From NCBI GenBank assembly GCA_937898155.1, contig CALEJO010000156.1, positions 1 through 23,574 on the forward strand: DNA of 23,574 nucleotides, given 5' to 3'. Source of the stretch: an uncultured Clostridia bacterium (lineage in GTDB: Bacteria > Bacillota > Clostridia > Oscillospirales > CAG-272). A program made the translations under genes and the position numbers. The notes under the pieces were generated by a model. That model worked only from the letters and a program-made list of their open reading frames with translations. It did no database searches and was not told where the DNA came from. Below are positions 13,921 to 19,709 of the stretch, piece by piece. Every line of letters starts with the position of its first letter. The first letter of the stretch is position 1.

Positions 13921-15057
13921 TCAGTCGATCGCGGTCAGATCAAAGAGATACGAAACCTGATATTTGTTTTCCACATAGGGAATATACTGCTCAAACGCGG
14001 AGGTCACGCGCTCCTCGTAAAGCGTGTTGCGAATCTCGTCCTTGACTTCTTCAAACGGACGGAAGCCGCCGGTCGTCTTCACGCTGTCAAGGCGCACCAG
14101 ATAATATCCGCCGATGCTCTTGATCACACCGGAATACATCTCACCCGCCGACAGTGTGCCGAGCGCATAGAACACTTCGGTCTGCGCGCGCGCGCCGAGG
14201 AACGTCATATATTTGTTATACGCGTCCGAATTTTTCTCGGCGTTCGGGTCGAGTTCGCCGGTGCTTTCTTCCAGCTCACGGATCGCGGCGTCGAGATTTT
14301 CGACCGCCTTGTAATCCGCCATCGCCGTGAAGTTTGTGCCGGAATAGAAATCAATCAAGCTGTATCCGTCTTCCGCCGTGTATTTGGCGAGCAGGTCCGC
14401 TTTCACGGATTCCAGCGTCATCGTGCCGCGATTGATGTCGCGCAGATAGCCGAGAAGCTCTTCTTCTGCCGCCGCACACTCTTTCTCGTCGCGGTCATCG
14501 AGCACTTGACGGAATACCGTCGTCCACGTATAGCCCGCGGGATCGGTATAAGAAAGCCCGTTGACGTGATAATACTGCTCCAGCTCCTCGTCGGTGATCT
14601 CGATCTCCTGCTCCGCGTATTCGCGGAACAGATCGGCGAGCATATAGCGGCGCAGCTCTTCTTTCAAGAAATTCTTGGAAACGAGATACAGATTGCGCCA
14701 CTCACGATAGCCGCCCTCGAAGTTCTCGTTGAGATAGGCGACCATTTCGTTCACTTCCGCTTTCAGCTCGGCTTCGTCGATCGTGAATCCGTTTTCGGCG
14801 AGGTCTTTCTCCATGGCGAGATAGCGGACGTAGTTGCGGACGGCGCTGTATGCCAGCTCGCGGCGCGCCTCGTCTGTGTCGTTGAGTCCGGCGCCGGAGA
14901 TCACGGAATAGTTGACGATGTCTTCCACATCGCTCTCGTAGATCGGCGCCCCGTCAAGAACGGCGATCACGCCGCCTTTCTTTCCGCAAGAGGCAAGCAT
15001 CGTCGCCGCTAAGCAAAGTAGGAGCAGCACGCTCAGGATCTTTTTCGTTTGTTTCAT
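13921..15057 (-). CDS. PrsA/SurA-like foldase lipoprotein
   Basis: A 378-residue secreted lipoprotein. The N terminus has a lysine-rich start, a hydrophobic stretch (residues 7-20) and a lipobox LASC with C24 as the lipidated cysteine. Residues about 30-150 resemble the SurA/PrsA N-terminal chaperone region (VLDGAPIYESDVEDIVNY, then FLKEELRRYMLADLF and EITDEELEQYY). A diverged parvulin-like segment follows: YTWTTVFRQVL at its start and LSAGEMYSGVIKSIGGYYLVRLDSV near residue 320, the form usual at the end of a rotamase domain. The central GGDLG-type rotamase signature is missing, so isomerase activity is doubtful and a chaperone role on the outer face of the membrane is more likely. The start has AGAAAGG upstream. 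Confidence 0.78.
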   Translation of the reverse strand: MKQTKKILSVLLLLCLAATMLASCGKKGGVIAVLDGAPIYESDVEDIVNYSVISGAGLNDTDEARRELAYSAVRNYVRYLAMEKDLAENGFTIDEAELKAEVNEMVAYLNENFEGGYREWRNLYLVSKNFLKEELRRYMLADLFREYAEQEIEITDEELEQYYHVNGLSYTDPAGYTWTTVFRQVLDDRDEKECAAAEEELLGYLRDINRGTMTLESVKADLLAKYTAEDGYSLIDFYSGTNFTAMADYKAVENLDAAIRELEESTGELDPNAEKNSDAYNKYMTFLGARAQTEVFYALGTLSAGEMYSGVIKSIGGYYLVRLDSVKTTGGFRPFEEVKDEIRNTLYEERVTSAFEQYIPYVENKYQVSYLFDLTAID

Positions 15058-15093
15058 AGCATTACGCCTTTCTAAATCATGCGGATTGAGAAT

Positions 15094-15119
15094 ACGGCTC
15101 CGGCAAAAGCCGGAGCCGT
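15094..15119. terminator. Strong hairpin between two minus-strand genes
   Basis: Perfect 11-bp stem ACGGCTCCGGC (15094-15104) with GCCGGAGCCGT (15109-15119), AAAA loop. On the - strand it lies just after the Cys/Asp-repeat gene, but only weak Ts follow, so it may be a partial terminator or an mRNA-end stabiliser ahead of the lipoprotein gene. Confidence 0.6.
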
Positions 15120-15138
15120 GTCCGTTTTTGACGGAATA

Positions 15139-15651
15139 TCAGTCCTTGTCGTGGTGGCAGCAGCAGCAATCGTCGTCATCGTCGTCGCAGCAATCGTCGC
15201 ACGTGCAGCTGAATTCTTCACCGCAGGCGGGGCAGATCACATGCTCAAAATCGACGGTGTCGTCGAGGCAAACCTTTTCGCCGCAACCGGGGCATTCCAC
15301 TTCGACGAAATCGTCGTCGCAGCAGTCGCAATCGCAATCGCAGTCACAATCGCAATCACAATCACAATCGCAGTCACAGTCACAATCACAATCGCAGTCA
15401 CAATCGCAATCGTCATCGTCGCAATAGAGGTCTTCCTCCACCGCGCCGAGGTCCTCGTCCACTTCTTCGATGTAAGCGTCAAGATATTCGGTATCTTCTT
15501 TGAGTCCGGAGATCGCGGAAGCGATATCATCCAGCGTGGAAACGATCAAATCGAGGATTTCCGCGTTCGCGGTGTCCTTCGGCAGATGATCGACGAGGGC
15601 AGAGATATACGAAACTTTTTCGGAAATCGTTTTCTTTTCAAAATCTTTCAT
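15139..15651 (-). CDS. Cys/Asp-repeat zinc-ribbon protein (CD1247-type N-terminal domain)
   Basis: A 170-residue protein in three parts. Residues 1-76 are acidic and helical (EKVSYISALVDHL..., DTEYLDAYIEEVDEDLGAVEEDL) and resemble the N-terminal domain named after C. difficile CD1247. Residues 82-109 are fourteen uninterrupted Cys-Asp pairs, preceded by CDDDD and followed by CCDDD. Residues 115-151 form a zinc ribbon (FVEVECPGCG...CPACGEEF), then a tail with six Asp, four Cys and two His. In total there are 30 cysteines, none in the first 76 residues. In relatives, as I remember them, a plain acidic linker stands where the Cys-Asp tract is. Start: AGAAAGG upstream. It lies 33 bp after efp and is probably cotranscribed with it. 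Metal binding is likely; the actual function is unknown. Confidence 0.82.
   Translation of the reverse strand: MKDFEKKTISEKVSYISALVDHLPKDTANAEILDLIVSTLDDIASAISGLKEDTEYLDAYIEEVDEDLGAVEEDLYCDDDDCDCDCDCDCDCDCDCDCDCDCDCDCDCDCCDDDFVEVECPGCGEKVCLDDTVDFEHVICPACGEEFSCTCDDCCDDDDDDCCCCHHDKD
15325..15408 (-). repeat. In-frame hexanucleotide tandem repeat encoding (Cys-Asp)14
   Basis: Fourteen 6-bp units of the form TGY-GAY on the - strand. Third positions vary (TGC/TGT, GAT/GAC) with no uniform pattern. A 21-bp block at 15337-15357 recurs exactly at 15391-15411, 54 bp away, consistent with a segmental duplication of nine units. All units stay in frame. Confidence 0.9.
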
Positions 15652-15684
15652 ATCGTGTTTCCTTTCTGAAAATAAAATGGGAAC

Positions 15685-16242
15685 TTACGCTCTTTCGATA
15701 TATTCGCCGGTTCTGGTGTCGATGCGCAGACGCGTGCCGTTGTCGATGAAGAGCGGCACCTTGATGATGGCGCCGGTTTCGAGCGTTGCGGGCTTGGTGG
15801 TGCCGGTCGCGGTGTTGCCCTTGAAGCCGGGCTCGGTCTCGACGACTTCCAGCTCGACGAACATCGGGGGCTCGACGCTGAACACGTTGCCCTTGTAGGA
15901 GACAAGGCGGCACATCATTTCTTCTTTGACGAACTTGAAGCTCTCGGGGAGCAGGTCCTTGGAAACGGGAACCTGTTCAAAGGATTCCATATCCATGAAA
16001 TAATACAGATCGCCGTCGTTGTAGCTATACTGCATGTCGCGTCTCTCGACGACTGCGGGCGGGAATTTATCGGTGGGGTTGAACGTGGTCTCGGTGACAG
16101 CGCCGGAAATGACGTTGCGGAGCTTCGTGCGAACGAACGCCGCGCCCTTGCCGGGTTTCACGTGCTGGAACTCGATGACCTGCATGACGTTGCCGTCCAT
16201 TTCGAACGTGACGCCGTTTTTGAAATCGCCTGCGATAACCAT
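15685..16242 (-). CDS. efp: Translation elongation factor P
   Basis: A 185-residue three-domain protein that enters the ribosomal E site and relieves stalling at polyproline stretches. The N-terminal KOW-like domain has the KPGKGAAF loop, with K32 as the tip lysine that contacts the CCA end of peptidyl-tRNA. The OB domains follow, with RDMQYSYNDGDLYYFMDMESFEQ and the C-terminal NTATGTTKPATLETGA segment. Length is normal. TGGAGGT lies 9 bases upstream. It has its own consensus-like promoter and heads a transcript that continues into the Cys/Asp-repeat gene. No EpmA/EpmB-type modifier is in view. Confidence 0.97.
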   Translation of the reverse strand: MVIAGDFKNGVTFEMDGNVMQVIEFQHVKPGKGAAFVRTKLRNVISGAVTETTFNPTDKFPPAVVERRDMQYSYNDGDLYYFMDMESFEQVPVSKDLLPESFKFVKEEMMCRLVSYKGNVFSVEPPMFVELEVVETEPGFKGNTATGTTKPATLETGAIIKVPLFIDNGTRLRIDTRTGEYIERA

Positions 16243-16293
16243 AAAGAATTACCTCCAAAAAATAAGTCATACTTCGACTTTTAATCATTTTAT

Positions 16294-16322
16294 ATTTTAA
16301 CGCAACTTCCGAAAAATATCAA
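16294..16322 (-). promoter_or_regulatory. Promoter of efp (sigma-A type)
   Basis: On the minus strand TTGATA -35 (16322-16317), 17-bp spacer and TAAAAT -10 (16299-16294). The start codon is at 16242, leaving a leader of about 45 nt. Confidence 0.75.
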
Positions 16323-16373
16323 GTGTTTTTTGAATATTTTCGGCAAAAACTCGCAAAGTTGCCCGTTTTGACG

Positions 16374-16402
16374 AAAAAATCCCGACGGAAAAATCCGTCG
16401 GG
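16374..16402 (-). terminator. Intrinsic terminator after the fucosidase gene
   Basis: Perfect 9-bp stem CCCGACGGA (16381-16389) with TCCGTCGGG (16394-16402), four-base loop and, on the - strand, a T-run (complement of 16374-16379). It separates the glycosidase operon from efp. Confidence 0.9.
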
Positions 16403-16417
16403 ACCCCGTTTGCGCGA

Positions 16418-17467
16418 TCAATTTTCGGCTTTTTTGTGTTCCAGATACAGCTTCTGCGCGTCCATCAGAATCTGCTCCGCCTCGAAGGGAATGCGGCCGA
16501 GCCAGTCCGGCGCGACGTTCAAAAGATAGTTGATGCCGAGCTTTTCGAGCTTGACGCGGCGCTCGCAGATGACCTCCGGCGAGCGATAGGTGTGATACAC
16601 CGTCGTATAGCCCCACGATTTCGGGTTGATGGTGCAGGCGGATTCGTAAAGCCCGTAGGGGCTGTATTTGAATCCGCAGATGTCGTTCGGATCGCCGCCC
16701 GCTTCGACCTCCTTCGGAATCTCGCTTGGGATCTCGTTGTCGCCGAGCGAAACGTAATCGTAAGCGCCGTTTCCGAGGCGGGAATTGATGAGGCAATCCG
16801 GCTGATATTTTTTGACCAGCTCGTAAATCTCCGTGCTGTGCTTTTTCGTCGAATCGAGCGGCATATCGAACCAGAAAAGGAAGATATCGCCGTAATTGCG
16901 GCAAAGCTCCTCGATCTGCGGGAGCATCTTGCGATAAAACACGCGGTCGAAATTCTTTTCTTCCTTGTTCGGGAAATCCCATGAGTTTTCCCACGAAACG
17001 CCGGCACAGTTGACCGCGGGGATCGTCCAGCCGCCGCCGTCCTTTTCGTTCCAGTCGATGCACTGCGAATAATAGAAGCCGAGCTTCAAGCCGTATTTCC
17101 GGCAGGCGTCGGCGAGCTCTTTGATGAGGTCGCGGCCGCACGGCGTGGCGCGGCAGACCGTAAAATCGTCCACCTTGGAATCGAAGAGGCAGAAGCCCTC
17201 GTGATGCTTGGTCGTGACGACGATGTATTTCATGCCGCACGCCAGCGCCATCTGACAGATCTTTTCGGCGTCAAAATAGATCGGATTGAACGCCGTCGCG
17301 ATCTTCCGCATTTCCGAGACGGAAATGCGCTCGTGGCATTCAATCCATTCGGCATAGTCCGGTCCGCGATGATTCTGATACTGCCCGCCGAGCAGGGTAT
17401 AGAGACCGAAATGCATCATCAGACCGTATTTGGCGTCCTTGAACGCCTGAATATTTTTGTTTTCCAT
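16418..17467 (-). CDS. GH29 alpha-L-fucosidase
   Basis: A 349-residue intracellular glycoside hydrolase. GH29 features in order: KYGLMMHFGLY (13-23), CGMKYIVVTTKHHEGFCLFDS (77-97), LGFYYSQCIDW (129-139), LFWFDMP with the probable nucleophile D201, INSRLGN and YLLNVAPDWLGRIP near the C terminus. It ends right after the catalytic domain, without the extra beta-sandwich or carbohydrate-binding modules of longer fucosidases, and has no signal peptide. It removes alpha-linked L-fucose from small oligosaccharides; the linkage is not predictable here. It starts 17 bp after the peptidase stop codon and ends at a strong terminator before efp, so it belongs to the upstream transcript. The catalytic acid/base was not identified with confidence. 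Confidence 0.9.
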   Translation of the reverse strand: MENKNIQAFKDAKYGLMMHFGLYTLLGGQYQNHRGPDYAEWIECHERISVSEMRKIATAFNPIYFDAEKICQMALACGMKYIVVTTKHHEGFCLFDSKVDDFTVCRATPCGRDLIKELADACRKYGLKLGFYYSQCIDWNEKDGGGWTIPAVNCAGVSWENSWDFPNKEEKNFDRVFYRKMLPQIEELCRNYGDIFLFWFDMPLDSTKKHSTEIYELVKKYQPDCLINSRLGNGAYDYVSLGDNEIPSEIPKEVEAGGDPNDICGFKYSPYGLYESACTINPKSWGYTTVYHTYRSPEVICERRVKLEKLGINYLLNVAPDWLGRIPFEAEQILMDAQKLYLEHKKAEN

Positions 17468-17484
17468 AGAAGTTCCTTTTGGGC

Positions 17485-18540
17485 TTATCCGATTTCGATG
17501 AGCTGCTTCGGGCTGTGCGTAATGTCGAGCGGGCCGTTTTCGGTCATTTGCACCATGTCTTCGATGCGGACGCCGTATTTGCCTTTGAGATAAATGCCGG
17601 GCTCGACGGTGAAGATATGCCCTTTGGCGAGCGCCACCTTACCAGCGGGAGAAACGCGCGGATTCTCGTGGATATACACCCCGACGCCGTGGCCGAGTCC
17701 GTGGCCGAAGCAACCCTCGTAGCCGGCGGCGTTGATGATATCGCGCGCGACCTTATCCAGCTCCATACCCGTCATGCCCTCGCGCACGGCGGCGAGCGCC
17801 GCGAGTTGCGCGTTCAACACGGTTTCATAGACCTTTTTCATCTCCGCGTCCGCCTTGCCGATCACGACGGTGCGCGTCATATCGGACGAATAGCCCTTCC
17901 AGACGCATCCGAAGTCCATCGTGAGGAAGCCCTTTTCCAGCACGACGGGACGCGGCACGCCGTGCGGGCGCGCGGAATTGGTGCCCGAAACGGCAATCGT
18001 CTCAAAGCTCGTGCAGGCGGCGCCGCGTTTTTTCATCTGATATTCGATCTCGGCGGCGACGTCGTTTTCCGTCATCTCGGGGCGCAGGAGCGTCAGCACC
18101 GCGGCGAACGCGTCGTCGGTGATCTTCTGCGCGCCGCGGACAAGCTCCATCTCCTCGGCGTCCTTGAATTCCGCGAGTCCGCGGACGACGCCGCCCATCG
18201 GCACGAATGTGCAGGACGGAAATTCCTTTTCAAAGCGTTTCAGCGACGCGACGGAGAGCAGGTCGTCCTCGTAGCCGATCGTTTTCACGCCGTCTTCCTC
18301 GACGAGCGTGCGGCTTTCGGCGAAGCGACTGCCGACGGAGATGTCGCATCCCACGACGCCCGCCTCCGCGGCTTCGAGATAACGGAAGTCCGTGAACGCG
18401 GTCGCGTGGCGCTTCGTGACGAAGACCATACCGTCCGAAAACTGAAATTTTGTCAGATAAAAGCAGGTTTTTTCATCGGTCGTGATGAACGCGTCCACCC
18501 CCTCGGGGAAGCGCGTGCGTAAGGTTTCGATTCTGGTCAT
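17485..18540 (-). CDS. Xaa-Pro aminopeptidase/dipeptidase (M24B)
   Basis: A 351-residue cytoplasmic metallopeptidase that removes N-terminal residues preceding proline. Residues 1-125 are the creatinase-like N domain and the rest is the pita-bread catalytic domain. The five metal ligands are present: D209 (MDFG), D220 (SSDMTRT), H284 (GHGLGHGVG), E313 (VEPGIY) and E327 (VRIEDM); the HENPR segment follows H284. AGGAAGGA lies upstream of the start at 18540. In many Clostridia this peptidase sits directly before efp; here the fucosidase gene comes between them. PepQ and PepP subtypes cannot be separated by eye. Confidence 0.93.
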   Translation of the reverse strand: MTRIETLRTRFPEGVDAFITTDEKTCFYLTKFQFSDGMVFVTKRHATAFTDFRYLEAAEAGVVGCDISVGSRFAESRTLVEEDGVKTIGYEDDLLSVASLKRFEKEFPSCTFVPMGGVVRGLAEFKDAEEMELVRGAQKITDDAFAAVLTLLRPEMTENDVAAEIEYQMKKRGAACTSFETIAVSGTNSARPHGVPRPVVLEKGFLTMDFGCVWKGYSSDMTRTVVIGKADAEMKKVYETVLNAQLAALAAVREGMTGMELDKVARDIINAAGYEGCFGHGLGHGVGVYIHENPRVSPAGKVALAKGHIFTVEPGIYLKGKYGVRIEDMVQMTENGPLDITHSPKQLIEIG

Positions 18541-18572
18541 AAGAAAATCCTTCCTGCGGGATCACCGCTTGA

Positions 18573-19700
18573 TTAAAAGTCAACCACGTCGTCGCCGTCC
18601 AGCGCGGCAAGTCCGTAGCGAAGCGCGGCGGCGGCGAGCTTGCGCTCCGCCTCGTCTCCGCTTTCGAGCTTCGGGAGCAGCTCCCGATAGAACGCGCCGC
18701 GGACGGAAATATCGTTTTTCAGCGCTTCGCCGTCGAGCGTCGGCAGGGAAGCGTTTTCGGTTTCGAGGTAAAAGACGCCGAGCTCCTGCGCGTCGAGCGC
18801 GTCGGCGTTCAGCTTGCTGTCGGGGGAGACTCTGCCCGAAAGATGCACGCGGAGCAGGGTGTCGGTGCCGTATCCGGCGGCGACGATCGCCGCGCGGACG
18901 CGCTCTGCCAGCTCCTTTTGATCGGCGACGCCCGTGATCTCGACGCTCAGCCGTTCGTAATGCCGGCGGCACAGCCGGCGGTTCGCGAATTTAACGGAGA
19001 AGCGGCCGCCCTCCTTGCCGAACTCGCACACGATCACGCCTTTGAGCCCGCACTCGTCGAACGAGCGCCCTTCGAGGCACCCGCTATACGCGTAATACGT
19101 CGCGCCGGCAAGTCCGACGTCGCCGCCCTTGTGGATATGACCGAGCGCCGCGTAATCAAACCCGCTCCGCGCGAGGTCCGCCGTCGTGATCGGGCAGTAG
19201 GTCGAGTGTCCGTTCAGGTCGCAATGCGCGACGAAAAGATTGATCCGGTCACGGTTCAGCGCGTGCGCGTCGAACGGCGGCAGAACGGGACAGCTCTCCG
19301 ACGTATAGGCGAAGCCGTAAACGTCCACGCCGATATCGTCGAACGAGAAGCATTGCATCCGATCCTCATTGAAAATATAGACGTTCGGCGGGAAGACCTC
19401 TTTGGCATAGGGGCTCTTCTGCGTATAAGGATCGTGATTGCCGGGGGCGATCACGAATTTGCATTCGGGGAACGAGGCGAACTGCGAAAGGAGGAGCGAG
19501 GTCGTCTCTTTCGTGACGAAGCCGCTGTCGAACACGTCGCCGGACAGCACGACCATATCCGCCTTTTCCGTCTTGGCGAAAAGGATCAGCGAGGAAAACG
19601 CGCCGCGCAGTTCGTTTTTGCGCACCTGCGCCTTTTGCACGTCGCAGAGGGAAAACGGCGCGTCGAGATGAATATCCGCCGCGTGAATGATTTTCGGCAT
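18573..19700 (-). CDS. SbcD/YhaO-like calcineurin-type phosphoesterase (DNA repair exonuclease subunit)
   Basis: A 375-residue protein with all five metallophosphoesterase motifs: D9/H11 (AADIHLD), D55 (SGDVFD), N88-H89-D90 (GNHD), H159 (VAHCD) and H188/H190 (GHIHKGG). About 150 further residues form the capping and C-terminal region of the YhaO/SbcD/Mre11 type. Such proteins are nucleases that process DNA ends with an SbcC/YhaN-type ATPase. That partner is usually next door but is absent here: the flanks are a rhamnosidase (9 bp upstream) and a peptidase (32 bp downstream). The start has AGGAGG overlapping the gap after the rhamnosidase stop, so the two are cotranscribed. Nuclease activity is inferred from the family. 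Confidence 0.88.
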   Translation of the reverse strand: MPKIIHAADIHLDAPFSLCDVQKAQVRKNELRGAFSSLILFAKTEKADMVVLSGDVFDSGFVTKETTSLLLSQFASFPECKFVIAPGNHDPYTQKSPYAKEVFPPNVYIFNEDRMQCFSFDDIGVDVYGFAYTSESCPVLPPFDAHALNRDRINLFVAHCDLNGHSTYCPITTADLARSGFDYAALGHIHKGGDVGLAGATYYAYSGCLEGRSFDECGLKGVIVCEFGKEGGRFSVKFANRRLCRRHYERLSVEITGVADQKELAERVRAAIVAAGYGTDTLLRVHLSGRVSPDSKLNADALDAQELGVFYLETENASLPTLDGEALKNDISVRGAFYRELLPKLESGDEAERKLAAAALRYGLAALDGDDVVDF

Positions 19701-19709
19701 GATTCCTCC

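Noticed and set aside
13628..14045. Short plus-strand frames in the convergent junction
   Set aside because: Lys/Arg-rich translations of AAAGAAAA repeats; they run through the terminators and have no motif.
13885..15012. Open frame of 375 codons opposite the lipoprotein gene
   Set aside because: The minus-strand frame has a lipobox, a ribosome binding site and a terminator; this one has none of these.
15325..15408. The tandem repeat as a CRISPR array
   Set aside because: The units are 6 bp and contiguous, with no spacers, and they lie inside a coding frame.
15086..15427. Plus-strand frames giving Gln-Ser or Ile/Ala/Thr/Val repeats across the tandem repeat
   Set aside because: They are other readings of the hexanucleotide tract. 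Only the minus-strand frame has a ribosome binding site, a zinc ribbon and a recognisable N-terminal domain.
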